Shown piece by piece: positions 35,820-44,665 of a stretch of DNA of 64,000 nt. Numbering within the stretch: position 1 is the first letter of the stretch; each line of letters starts with the position of its first letter. Source of the stretch: Synechococcus sp. MW101C3 (GTDB taxonomy: Bacteria > Cyanobacteriota > Cyanobacteriia > PCC-6307 > Cyanobiaceae); contig NZ_NQKX01000009.1 of assembly GCF_002252635.1 (NCBI RefSeq), positions 124,001 through 188,000 on the forward strand, in the 5' to 3' direction. Both the position numbers and the translations under genes were made by a program. Under the pieces are notes generated by a model. That model saw only the letters and a program-made list of their open reading frames with translations. It did no database searches and was not told where the DNA came from.

Positions 35820-35979
35820 TCGTTGCCATCGGAGCCGGCACTCGGCAGCGGCTGCGGCGTGCAAAGACATAAGACGGCGAACCGCCCCTGGAGGCTGAAC
35901 AGGGAATCAACACAGTGGCGGCGCCAAAGGGGGAAGCAATACCCAAAACGCCCGTGCACAGGGGCTCTTCAGCCGTTTC

Positions 35980-35995
35980 TGTGCCTTTGGCGACA
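35980..35995 (+). promoter_or_regulatory. Candidate NtcA box upstream of urtA
   Basis: TGT-N10-ACA (TGTGCCTTTGGCGACA) fits the relaxed core of the nitrogen regulator NtcA, whose consensus is GTA-N8-TAC. TATGTT at 36017-36022 lies at the distance expected for a -10 element of an NtcA-activated promoter. The core is imperfect, so this is a candidate only; NtcA control of urt genes is known in other cyanobacteria. Confidence 0.3.
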
Positions 35996-36071
35996 GGACT
36001 GACAAGACCGGCTCCGTATGTTCCGCAATGCCGTCAGCACTGCGGCAATTTCTTCACCTTGAACAGGCCCA

Positions 36072-37373
36072 ATGGTTCCGTATTTCTCGAGGCGGCTGGT
36101 TGCCGGTCTTGCTGCAACTGCGATCACGGTATCCCTCGTCGCCTGCGGGGGCGGTGGCGGTGGGGATAGCGCTGGTTCTTTCGACGGAGAAGTGAAGGTT
36201 GGCATTCTTCACTCTCTGAGTGGAACGATGGCAATTTCTGAGACGACCCTGAAAGAGGTCGAAGAAATGGCTATCAAGGAAATCAATGATGCCGGCGGCG
36301 TCAAGGTTGGCGGCAAGTCCTACAAGATCGTCTCCGTCGTTGAGGACGGAGCATCTGACTGGCCCACCTTTGCTGAGAAATCCCAGAAGCTGATCGACTC
36401 CGACAAGGTCGCCGTGGTGTTCGGCGGCTGGACCTCCGCCAGCCGCAAAGCCATGCTGCCGGTGTATGAGTCCAAGAACCACATGCTCTTCTACCCCATT
36501 CAATATGAGGGTCAGGAGTGCTCCCGCAACATCTTCTACACCGGCGCCGTTCCCAACCAGCAGGCCGAGCCTGCGGTGGATTGGCTGATGAAAACGTACG
36601 GCGAAAAGCTGGGCAAGAAGGTCTACCTGGTCGGTTCTGACTACGTCTACCCCCGCACCGCCAACACCATCATCAAGGAGCAGATGAAGGCGCTCGGCGG
36701 CGAAACCGTCGGCGAGGATTACATCCCCCTCGGCAACACCGAGGTGGCGCCGATCATCGCCAAGATCAAGAAAGCCTTCCCTGATGGTGGCATCATCATC
36801 AACACCTTGAACGGTGACTCCAACGTCGCCCTGTTCAAGCAGTTCAAGGCTGCAGGCATTGATCCGGCCAAGTACCCGATCATGTCCTTCTCGATCGCAG
36901 AAGAGGAAATCCGCCAGATCGGCCCTGAGTACACCACCGGCACCTTCGCCGCGTGGAACTACTTCATGAGCCTGGATACACCGGCTTCGAAGAAGTTCGT
37001 TGCCGACTTCCAAGCGGCCTATGGGGCTGACCGTGTGGTGGGTGACCCCGCAGAGTCCGCCTACAACATGGTGTACCTGTGGAAGAACGCCGTTGAGAAG
37101 GCTGGCACCTTCGAAGATCTTGACAAGGTCCGGAAGACCATGATCGGCATCACCTTTGAGGCCCCTCAAGGTGAGATCAAGATGTTCCCGAACCATCACA
37201 CCTCTGAGCGTGTGATGATCGGCGAAGCCCTGCCCGATGGCCAGTTCAAGATCCTCTCTGACAGCGAGAAGGCCATTCCGCCCATCCCCTGGAACCAGTT
37301 CGTTCCTGAAACCAAGGGCTACACCTGCGACTGGACGCAGGACCGGCCGGATGCCGGCAAGTTCAAGATGTGA
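36072..37373 (+). CDS. urtA: Urea ABC transporter substrate-binding protein UrtA
   Basis: A 433-residue lipoprotein binding urea in the periplasm. The signal peptide ends in a lipobox (VSLVACGGGG). The mature protein is a type 1 leucine/isoleucine/valine-type binding fold: VKVGILHSLSGTMAISETTLKE, VFGGWTSASRKAMLPVYE, LFYPIQYEGQECSRNIFYTGAVPNQQ, all typical of UrtA. First of urtABCDE. A strong terminator-like hairpin follows it, which would let the binding protein outnumber the membrane parts. Confidence 0.97.
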   Translation: MVPYFSRRLVAGLAATAITVSLVACGGGGGGDSAGSFDGEVKVGILHSLSGTMAISETTLKEVEEMAIKEINDAGGVKVGGKSYKIVSVVEDGASDWPTFAEKSQKLIDSDKVAVVFGGWTSASRKAMLPVYESKNHMLFYPIQYEGQECSRNIFYTGAVPNQQAEPAVDWLMKTYGEKLGKKVYLVGSDYVYPRTANTIIKEQMKALGGETVGEDYIPLGNTEVAPIIAKIKKAFPDGGIIINTLNGDSNVALFKQFKAAGIDPAKYPIMSFSIAEEEIRQIGPEYTTGTFAAWNYFMSLDTPASKKFVADFQAAYGADRVVGDPAESAYNMVYLWKNAVEKAGTFEDLDKVRKTMIGITFEAPQGEIKMFPNHHTSERVMIGEALPDGQFKILSDSEKAIPPIPWNQFVPETKGYTCDWTQDRPDAGKFKM

Positions 37374-37381
37374 TCGTGCCT

Positions 37382-37413
37382 GGGTGGCTTCTTCGGAAGC
37401 CACCCTTTCCTTT
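37382..37413 (+). terminator. Intrinsic terminator or attenuator after urtA
   Basis: GGGTGGCTTC-TTCG-GAAGCCACCC is a perfect 10-bp stem with a TTCG tetraloop, followed by TTTCCTTT. It lies 8 bases after the urtA stop. Partial readthrough into urtB, or a separate urtB promoter, is needed for the rest of the transporter. Confidence 0.85.
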
Positions 37414-37825
37414 CACTTCTCCATTTCCTTTCTGGCCTGAGATTATCTTCGGCGTTGAAGCCTGCCTATCACTTTCGATAGCGCCTTCAATCGCCCCAGC
37501 TCTCAGGACATCATGTTCACGAGACTTGCAGACAACACCAGAGAGATCAGCCAGTAACGGATTGTTCTCTCTGGATTTATCATTTTTCAGACGATTCAAG
37601 CCATTGCTTCGCGTATTGAAGCGGCCTACACGGAGGTGGCACCATCTTGGCGTCTGCCCATGCACCTGCTGATGGGCTCAGGCCAATCTGTCGCTGCGCC
37701 CCTGACGCTCTGCAGAAGGCCCCGATCAAGCTTCACGCACAAAAACAGTTCGCAATATCACTTGATACAGCCGCAAGGCTCCTGTTGGTCCAAGGTTAAT
37801 CCCACTCGCACGGAACAGCCCCCCA
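37414..37825. other. Intergenic region urtA-urtB
   Basis: About 410 bases without a gene I can support. It is more AT-rich than its surroundings, suggesting a promoter for urtBCDE, but I found no clear NtcA box or -35/-10 pair by eye. Confidence 0.4.
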
Positions 37826-38983
37826 GTGGAACTTTTCTTCTCGCAGATTCTTGATGGCTTGAGCATCGGCTCGGTGCTGCTGCTCGCCGCCACGGGTCTC
37901 GCCATCGTGTTTGGCCTCATGGGGGTCATCAACCTGGCTCATGGTGAGTTCATGATGCTGGGTGCCTACATCACCTTTGTGGTCCAGAACCTGTTTCGGC
38001 CCATGGGCGGTGTGGTGTTTGAGCTCTACTACCCCGTGGCACTCGTGGCCGCTTTCTTCGTCACCGCCATCTTCGGCGTGGTGCTGGAGCGAACGCTGAT
38101 CCGCAAGCTGTATGGAAGACCACTGGAAACCCTGCTGGCCACCTGGGGGGTGAGCCTGATCCTGATCCAGCTGATTCGCAGCATCTCCACCTCCATGGTG
38201 ATCGGCATCGCCGCAGCTGTGCTCATCGGCTTCTTCGGTGGGCAGTTTCTCAGCAAAAAAATCGGTGATCGTCCCGCATTCCCCTATCTCAACGGGGTGC
38301 TTTGGGCCGTGGCAGTAGGGATCGGCCTTGTGGTGGTGAATTCCTTCTCGTCCGTGCGTGCCATCGCCAGCCCCTGGTTCGGGCCGCGCAACATTGACGT
38401 GACCGCACCGAAGTGGCTGCAAGGCAGCTGGGGCGAGATCGGCGGAATTGAACTGCCTGGCCTGAGGATTTTCATCATTCTCTTGTCGGCAGTGCTGCTG
38501 CTGTTCGTGATGTGGTTCCTCACCAAGAGCGTGTGGGGCCTCCGCATCCGGGCTGTCACCCAGAACCGGCAGATGAGCAACTGCCTGGGCATTCCCACCG
38601 ACAGCGTCGACAGCATCACGTTCGGACTCGGTTCAGGTCTGGCAGGAGTCGCAGGCTGCGCCATCACCTTGCTGGGATCCGTGGGCCCGAACCTGGGAGC
38701 GGCCTACATCGTGTCCTGCTTCATGGTGATCGTGCTGGGGGGCGTGGGAAACCTGCTGGGCACGGTGCTGGCTTCTCTGATCCTCGGCATCATTCAATCG
38801 GTGGTGGGTTCCGGATCGCTGTTGATCGTGTTCCCCGATATGCCGCCTGCGGCCAAAGGGGTGGTGGAATTCTTCGCCACCACAAGCATGTCGCTGGTGC
38901 TTGTATTCATCTTCATCATTGCCTTCCTGCAGTTCCGTCCCAACGGCATGTTCCCTCAGAAGGGGAGATCGGTAGATGCTTGA
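37826..38983 (+). CDS. urtB: Urea ABC transporter permease UrtB
   Basis: A 385-residue inner-membrane permease of the LivH type. GSVLLLAATGLAIVFGLMGVINLAHGEFMMLGAY is the family start, and LGGVGNLLGTVLASLILGI with its conserved glycines lies near the end. Some nine membrane helices are visible. GTG is the start codon. With UrtC it forms the urea channel fed by UrtA. UrtC begins 60 bases downstream. Confidence 0.95.
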   Translation: MELFFSQILDGLSIGSVLLLAATGLAIVFGLMGVINLAHGEFMMLGAYITFVVQNLFRPMGGVVFELYYPVALVAAFFVTAIFGVVLERTLIRKLYGRPLETLLATWGVSLILIQLIRSISTSMVIGIAAAVLIGFFGGQFLSKKIGDRPAFPYLNGVLWAVAVGIGLVVVNSFSSVRAIASPWFGPRNIDVTAPKWLQGSWGEIGGIELPGLRIFIILLSAVLLLFVMWFLTKSVWGLRIRAVTQNRQMSNCLGIPTDSVDSITFGLGSGLAGVAGCAITLLGSVGPNLGAAYIVSCFMVIVLGGVGNLLGTVLASLILGIIQSVVGSGSLLIVFPDMPPAAKGVVEFFATTSMSLVLVFIFIIAFLQFRPNGMFPQKGRSVDA

Positions 38984-39043
38984 TGCGCCGCTGCCAACAA
39001 CCAAGCTCCTTCCATCTGCTCCCTCTCCACTGAGGCCCCAGCC

Positions 39044-40183
39044 ATGAAACTTCTCAAGCGACTCGTTCCCTGGATTCTCCTCGCCATCGCGCTGTTCATC
39101 CTTCCAGCGGTCCTCAGTGATTTCCGCATCAACTTGTTTGGCCGCTATTTCTCACTGGCGATCACAGCGCTTGCTATCGACCTGATCTGGGGCTACACGG
39201 GGCTTCTGAGCCTTGGGCAAGGCATCTTCTTCGCCCTGGGTGGCTATGGGGTAGCGATGTACCTCACCCTCAACACCCCCAGTGAAGCGGGCGGCAACGG
39301 CATCCCCAAATTCTTTGAGAACTACGGTGTAGAACAACTGCCCTTCTTCTGGCAGCCCTTCTGGTCGCCCGCCTTCACTCTGATCGCCATCTGGGTGCTG
39401 CCCGCAATCGTGGCAGGGTTGGTTGGCTACCTGATCTTCAGAAACCGTATCAAGGGAGTGTACTTCTCGATCATCACCCAGGCGGCGTTGATGGTCTTCT
39501 TTCACTTCTTCAACGGCCAACAGAAGCTGATCAATGGCACCAACGGCCTGAAAACCAGCACCACCGAGCTGTTCGGCATGCTGGTGGGCTCCAGCGAGAT
39601 GCAGATCTGGCTGTACCGACTCACGGTTGTTCTCATTCCTGTCGCCTTTCTGATCTGCCGCTATTTCACCTCCGGCCGCTTCGGCGATGCCTTGATTGCC
39701 ATCCGAGATGATGAGCAGCGCTTCCGTTTCGCTGGCTTCAATCCCGTTCCATTCAAAACGATCGTCTTCCTCGTTGCCGGCGCGCTCTGCGGTATCTCAG
39801 GCGCTCTTTACACCGTTCAGAGCGGTATTGTGTCGCCGCAGTACATGTCGATCTCCTTTTCGATTGAGATGGTGATCTGGGTGGCTGTGGGGGGCCGAGG
39901 CACCTTGGTAGGCCCGATCATCGGCGCCGTTCTGGTGAACTATCTGCGCAGCTTGGTGAGCGAAGCGCTTCCCGAGTTCTGGCTGTTCGTGCAGGGAGCG
40001 CTGTTCATCTTCGTGGTGGTACTGATGCCGGATGGAATCTACGGCTGGGTGTCCAAAGGAGGACTGCGCACCTTGCTGGCCGCCTTCGGCATCGCTCCCA
40101 AAGCTCGTACCTATCCCCAAATCGACCAGGAGGGCCCTGGCATGGAAATGAAGAGCCCCGCCCCCACCGATTCCTCGGCCTGA
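39044..40183 (+). CDS. urtC: Urea ABC transporter permease UrtC
   Basis: A 379-residue LivM-type permease. Typical stretches are LIWGYTGLLSLGQGIFFALGGYG in the first helices, YFSIITQAALMVFFHFFNGQQ, DALIAIRDDEQRFRFAGFNP on the cytoplasmic coupling loop, and VAVGGRGTLVGPIIGAVLVNY. It partners with UrtB in the urea channel. About 210 bases without an evident gene separate it from urtD. Confidence 0.95.
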   Translation: MKLLKRLVPWILLAIALFILPAVLSDFRINLFGRYFSLAITALAIDLIWGYTGLLSLGQGIFFALGGYGVAMYLTLNTPSEAGGNGIPKFFENYGVEQLPFFWQPFWSPAFTLIAIWVLPAIVAGLVGYLIFRNRIKGVYFSIITQAALMVFFHFFNGQQKLINGTNGLKTSTTELFGMLVGSSEMQIWLYRLTVVLIPVAFLICRYFTSGRFGDALIAIRDDEQRFRFAGFNPVPFKTIVFLVAGALCGISGALYTVQSGIVSPQYMSISFSIEMVIWVAVGGRGTLVGPIIGAVLVNYLRSLVSEALPEFWLFVQGALFIFVVVLMPDGIYGWVSKGGLRTLLAAFGIAPKARTYPQIDQEGPGMEMKSPAPTDSSA

Positions 40184-40395
40184 GGCCTAGGCCGCTGGCT
40201 GCCCGGAGGAAGCCCGACGACATCAAGGCCAGACATCAAGGCAGAAAGTCAATGATCCTGGGCTACCACCCTCACGGCTCCATCAGATCCATCCACTCCA
40301 TCCTCATCCCATCGGGCCCTTCAGCTCACACGTCCACCAGGCAAACCCGCTGCCCAGCCCCCCTTCCACAGACCCCCTGAAACACCCTGGCGATC

Positions 40396-41142
40396 ATGTC
40401 TGAAACACTCCTTGAACTTCACGACGTCAGCGTCAGCTTTGATGGTTTCTTCGCCCTGACCGATCTTTCACTCACCCTGCAGAAAGGCGAACTGAAGTCG
40501 ATCATCGGGCCCAATGGCGCCGGCAAGACCACCTTCCTTGATGTGATCACAGGCAAGGTGCGCCCCACCAAGGGCACTGTCACCTTCAAAGGAAAGTCGT
40601 TGGTGGGGCTCTCCGAGCAGAAGATCTCAAGGCAGGGAATCGGCAGGAAGTTCCAGACGCCACGGGTGTTCGACAACCTCACGGTGCTGCGCAACCTGGA
40701 ACTGGCCGCCTCGCCGAACAAGAACCCCCTCAGCCTTCTCTCCGACAAGCTGCCGAAGGCCGCCAAGGATGAGGTGCATCGTCTAATGAGCTACGTGGGC
40801 CTTACCCCCTTCGCCACCACTCAGGCGGGTTCACTCTCCCACGGGCAGAAGCAATGGCTGGCGATTGCTTCCCTCGTGGCTCAGTCGCCGGAGGTGCTGC
40901 TGCTCGACGAGCCCGTGGCCGGGCTCACCGATGAAGAAACGGTTCGTACCGCTGAATTGATCAAGTCACTGGCGGGCGATCACACCGTTGTGGTGATCGA
41001 ACACGACATGGAATTCATCCGGGACCTCAATGCCCCCGTCACCGTGCTGCACCAAGGGCAACTGCTCACCCAGGGCCTGCTGGAGGATGTGAAGAAAGAT
41101 CCCCGCGTGATTGAGGTCTACCTGGGCCCAGCCGAGGAATAA
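40396..41142 (+). CDS. urtD: Urea ABC transporter ATPase UrtD
   Basis: A 248-residue LivG-type ATPase. Walker A is GPNGAGKTT, the signature reads LSHGQKQWLAIA (SHGQK in place of SGGQQ, usual for UrtD), Walker B is EVLLLDEPVAGL, and the H-loop is VVVIEHDMEFI. It drives urea import with UrtE. The starting MSETLLELHDVSVSFDGFFAL is typical. Confidence 0.96.
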   Translation: MSETLLELHDVSVSFDGFFALTDLSLTLQKGELKSIIGPNGAGKTTFLDVITGKVRPTKGTVTFKGKSLVGLSEQKISRQGIGRKFQTPRVFDNLTVLRNLELAASPNKNPLSLLSDKLPKAAKDEVHRLMSYVGLTPFATTQAGSLSHGQKQWLAIASLVAQSPEVLLLDEPVAGLTDEETVRTAELIKSLAGDHTVVVIEHDMEFIRDLNAPVTVLHQGQLLTQGLLEDVKKDPRVIEVYLGPAEE

Positions 41143-41182
41143 GCGGTTTCCACCACTCGCCTGACACCAACCCACAGCTGCC

Positions 41183-41899
41183 ATGACAACCGACAACCTC
41201 CTTTCCGTCTCTAACCTCAACGTTTACTACGGCGAAAGCCACATTCTTCGCAATGTGGATCTCTCCATCCCTAAAGGGCAGATGGTGTGCCTGATCGGTC
41301 GCAACGGCGTGGGCAAAACCACGTTCCTCAAAACGATCATCGGTCTGCTCAAGCAACGCTCCGGCAGCGTCCAGTACGACGACCAGGCCCTGAGCGATCA
41401 GCCCCCCTACCAACGGGCCCGCTCCGGCATCGGCTATGTGTCCCAGGGGCGTGACATCATTCCGCAGGTGACGGTGAAGGAAAACCTTCTGCTGGGAATG
41501 GAAGCGCTCCCGGGTGGCATGGCGAAGAACCGGCACATCGACCCGATCGTGTTTGATCTGTTTCCAATTCTCGAGAAGTTTTTGTCCCGCAAAGGCGGTG
41601 ATCTCAGCGGCGGACAACAGCAACAGCTAGCCATCGCTCGCGCTCTGCTGGGCAAGCCGAAATTGCTGCTGCTGGATGAGCCCACCGAAGGCATTCAGCC
41701 GTCCATCATCCACGACATCGAAGTGGCGGTGAAACGGATCATGAAGGAAACCGGAATCAGCGTGCTGCTGGTGGAGCAACACCTTCACTTCGTGCGCCAG
41801 TCCAACTACTACTACGCCATGCAACGCGGCGGCATCGTTTCAAGTGGCCCCACCGAGAGCCTCTCCGATGATGTGGTCCAGGAGTTCCTCACGGTGTGA
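41183..41899 (+). CDS. urtE: Urea ABC transporter ATPase UrtE
   Basis: A 238-residue LivF-type ATPase. Walker A GRNGVGKTT, signature LSGGQQQQLAIAR, Walker B KLLLLDEPTEGIQPS and H-loop VLLVEQHLHFV are all intact. Last gene of urtABCDE, 40 bases after urtD. No terminator is clear in the 285 bases before the convergent fmdB gene. Confidence 0.96.
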   Translation: MTTDNLLSVSNLNVYYGESHILRNVDLSIPKGQMVCLIGRNGVGKTTFLKTIIGLLKQRSGSVQYDDQALSDQPPYQRARSGIGYVSQGRDIIPQVTVKENLLLGMEALPGGMAKNRHIDPIVFDLFPILEKFLSRKGGDLSGGQQQQLAIARALLGKPKLLLLDEPTEGIQPSIIHDIEVAVKRIMKETGISVLLVEQHLHFVRQSNYYYAMQRGGIVSSGPTESLSDDVVQEFLTV

Positions 41900-42010
41900 G
41901 GGCACTCCAAGGGAGCGCCATGTAACGCGATGCAGCCTGGATGACACATCTTTGCAGTCAACTGTGTAATCACAGGTGTCAACTCTCCCATGCAGCTGTT
42001 TGGATGCCAG

Positions 42011-42037
42011 CCGTTTACGTGCAACCCGTTTACGTGC
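42011..42037. repeat. Short tandem direct repeat
   Basis: CCGTTTACGTGC occurs at 42011-42022 and again at 42026-42037, three bases apart. It lies between the ends of urtE and fmdB. No function evident. Confidence 0.5.
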
Positions 42038-42184
42038 CAGCTTCTTTCCGATCAGCTCCTTGGATGAGGTGGTCTGAGCCGCCAGAGTTGGAGGCCACGA
42101 ACGACCATGGTTCGAGCTGCACGAGTTGCAGCCTTTCTGCCTGCTGACTCCTGTGACTCCTGCCTCCTGACTGCTGCCCGCGGC

Positions 42185-42457
42185 TCAGCAACCGCGGGTG
42201 ACCATCCAGGGGCGAGCCGCACTTTCCCTGAGCCGGGGCTTGGGGCTTTCTTCGCGCACTTCCTTGCGGACCAGCCGGGGCTCACTGGCTTCCTGCTTGA
42301 GGCGGAAGCCACCGGACAGTGTCATGGGCGGGCTGAACACTCTGTTACCGGGATTGCCACAACTCGGACAGTCCGTATCGTTCTGGCGGGCGTCGATGCT
42401 GCGCCACACCTCGTAGTTGTCGCAGCCGGAGGTGCAGCTGAATTCGTAGACAGGCAT
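42185..42457 (-). CDS. fmdB: FmdB-family zinc ribbon protein
   Basis: A 90-residue protein starting MPVYEFSC with two cysteine pairs, C8/C13 region (SCTSGC) and CPSCG, forming the FmdB/CxxC zinc ribbon, then a basic tail. FmdB was named as a likely regulator of formamidase in methylotrophs. It lies downstream of the formamidase gene on the same strand, 259 bases away, which supports that role. A GC hairpin overlaps its stop codon. Confidence 0.85.
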   Translation of the reverse strand: MPVYEFSCTSGCDNYEVWRSIDARQNDTDCPSCGNPGNRVFSPPMTLSGGFRLKQEASEPRLVRKEVREESPKPRLRESAARPWMVTRGC

Positions 42458-42716
42458 GGAGAAGAGGAGAAAAACAGGGAGCACCAGCTGGCGGGTCGTT
42501 TTCAAAGAACCGAGTGATTCCCGCAACAACCCTGCTGCGCTGATGGGAGTTGGAGCCGACAGCGACAGGGGAGGCGGCGGCCCGCAGGGATGGCCGTAGC
42601 CGTCACCAACAACGTTGGCGACAACCACGGCCAGCAGAGGGGGAGGGAGCCATGGCGTGGAGCCACCGAACACCCACCTTGCCGAGGCAGAGGCGGCGGT
42701 GGCCCCTTGCGGGCCA

Positions 42717-43922
42717 TCAACAGGGAAGAATGTCCTGGTCAAAGATGGAGGTGGGAATCGCCAGGGTGCAGCAGGCATTGGGAATGTCCACGATGCCGCT
42801 GATCCTGCCCTCCACCGGCGCACAGCTCAGCAGCAGGTAGGCCTGCTCACCGGTGTAGCCGAAGCGCTTGAGATACTCAATGGCGTTCAGGCAGGCGCGT
42901 CGGTAGGCGATGTGCACGTCCATGTAGTGCTGCTTGCCTTCGAATTCATCCACGGAGATGCCTTCGAACACCAGATAGTCGGTGAAGTGGGGCTCCACCG
43001 GGCTGGTCTTGAACATGGGATTGACCATCCCATACTTCTCGACGCCACCTTTGATGATCTCCACATGCAGATCGAGGTAGCCCGACATTTCAATCGCGCC
43101 ACAGAAGGAGATTTCCCCATCGCCCTGGGAGAAGTGGATATCGCCCATCGAGAGCTTGGCGCCTTCCACATACACGGGGAAGTAAATGCGGGTGCCCTTG
43201 GTGAGGTTCTTGATGTCGCAGTTGCCTCCGTGCTCACGGGGCGGCACGGTGCGGGCCGCTTCGTTGGCCACACGCTCGAAATCGGCGCTGGGCAGCGTGC
43301 CGAGGATGGCGCTGTTGGGGTTGGGCAGGGCCGCCAGCACGGGCTCGCTGCCGGAGAGGCCGGCGCCATAGGTGCGCCGATCCGGGGCCGTGTTCACCAG
43401 CTCGGTTTCGCGGCGGTTCCATTCCCGCAGCAGCTCGTGGGAGGGCGCACAACCGATCAGGCCGGGGTGGGTGATGCCGGCGAAACGCACACCGGGGATA
43501 TGGCGCGATGAGGTGTAGATGCCTTCGAAATCCCAGATCGCTTTGGCTGCCTTGGGGAAGTGATCGGTGAGGAAGCCGCCGCCATTCTCTTTGGCAAAAA
43601 TCCCGGTGAAGCCCCACTCATCTCCCTGCAGCGCACCCACATCAAGGATGTCAACCACAAGAATATCGCCAGGTTGAGCTCCATTCACCCAGATCGGGCC
43701 GCTGAGCACGTGCACCACTTCCAGGTTCACATCAGCGATATCCTGGGGGTCGTCATTGTCCTTGATCTGGCCATCCGTCCAGTCCTTGCATTCGATCCGG
43801 AAAACCTCACCGGGGTTGACAGAAACGACGGCGGGGATATCGGGATGCCAGCGGTTGTGGCCCGGCATGTCCTGTTGATCCATCGGCTTGGTGAGATCAA
43901 CCTTGAACAGCGTTTTTGGCAT
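42717..43922 (-). CDS. fmdA: Formamidase
   Basis: A 401-residue FmdA/AmdA acetamidase-formamidase that splits formamide into formate and ammonia. MPKTLFKVDLTKPMDQQ, HNRWHPDIP, GDILVVDILDVGALQ, GVRFAGITHPGLIGCAPSHELL, GGNCDIKNLTKGTRIYFPVYVEGAKLSMGDIHFSQGDGE-like core (metal and substrate region) are all diagnostic of the family. Its position beyond the urea transporter adds a second simple-amide nitrogen source to this block. Confidence 0.95.
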   Translation of the reverse strand: MPKTLFKVDLTKPMDQQDMPGHNRWHPDIPAVVSVNPGEVFRIECKDWTDGQIKDNDDPQDIADVNLEVVHVLSGPIWVNGAQPGDILVVDILDVGALQGDEWGFTGIFAKENGGGFLTDHFPKAAKAIWDFEGIYTSSRHIPGVRFAGITHPGLIGCAPSHELLREWNRRETELVNTAPDRRTYGAGLSGSEPVLAALPNPNSAILGTLPSADFERVANEAARTVPPREHGGNCDIKNLTKGTRIYFPVYVEGAKLSMGDIHFSQGDGEISFCGAIEMSGYLDLHVEIIKGGVEKYGMVNPMFKTSPVEPHFTDYLVFEGISVDEFEGKQHYMDVHIAYRRACLNAIEYLKRFGYTGEQAYLLLSCAPVEGRISGIVDIPNACCTLAIPTSIFDQDILPC

Positions 43923-44080
43923 CGCAAACGAGGCGTGGTTTCATCTCCATCGAAATCCACAGGTTGATTCGCGGAAGTGTCATCGGCTACCAGACCCACC
44001 CAGTTTGGCTGCGGCAACACAGGCGTGCATGCCGCAGCAGCACAGCACACAGCGGCGGCAGGATCTGCAGAGCCGATCCG

Positions 44081-44605
44081 TTATGTCGCTGGCCGCGCCG
44101 TGCTGTCGTTGAAGGTGCCGCGGCGGCAGAGATTGTCCTTGAGGCGATCGGTCCAGGCTTGACGCGAGAGCACTCCCGTGCTGTCAACACCACCATCGAA
44201 ATGATAAAGAATCTGCCAACGCGTAGCAGTGGAAAACTTTCCGGCGTCGGCGAGATCTTTCAGTTCATTGCCATAAATGTTGTCATACGTTGGCCAGTTC
44301 GGCTCGTTCTCGAGGCTGCAGACCGCATTGACCTGATACAGCCTGGCGCTGCTGTCGGGCTGCCCCTCCGTCTGCACGCGCACGACGCCTTTGTAGAGGC
44401 CGTTGGGCAGCCCTGGCACGAAGGCCTTGGCCAGGGTCACATTGGCGGTGCCCGCCCGCACCAGCAGATCGCCGATCTCGGCCTGCTGAGCGGGTGTTTC
44501 GACGGGAGCCGTGCGGCAGGCACTCAGGCTCAAAGCCGCCACCACCATCGCTGCCGCTGCGCTCCAGGCCCGTCCGGACGCCAACCCCATCACCCAGCTC
44601 TGCAC
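44081..44605 (-). CDS. Hypothetical lipoprotein
   Basis: A 174-residue protein of unknown function. The N-terminus is a signal peptide with a lipobox (ALSLSACRTAP). The mature part has one disulfide candidate (VCSLENEPNWPTYDNIYG and DNLCRRGTF). It lacks membrane spans after the signal. No family recognised. Isolated between fmdA and the pabC operon. Confidence 0.6.
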   Translation of the reverse strand: MQSWVMGLASGRAWSAAAAMVVAALSLSACRTAPVETPAQQAEIGDLLVRAGTANVTLAKAFVPGLPNGLYKGVVRVQTEGQPDSSARLYQVNAVCSLENEPNWPTYDNIYGNELKDLADAGKFSTATRWQILYHFDGGVDSTGVLSRQAWTDRLKDNLCRRGTFNDSTARPAT

Positions 44606-44665
44606 CGTGAAGCCTCAGAACATAGGCTCGCCGCCCATGGCGGCGGTGGCCGGCGGCGGCGAAGG

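Noticed and set aside
42177-42198. Hairpin CCCGCGG/CCGCGGG as a terminator for fmdB
   Set aside because: It overlaps the fmdB stop codon and is followed by no T-run on the minus strand; the 7-bp stem is expected by chance in GC-rich sequence.
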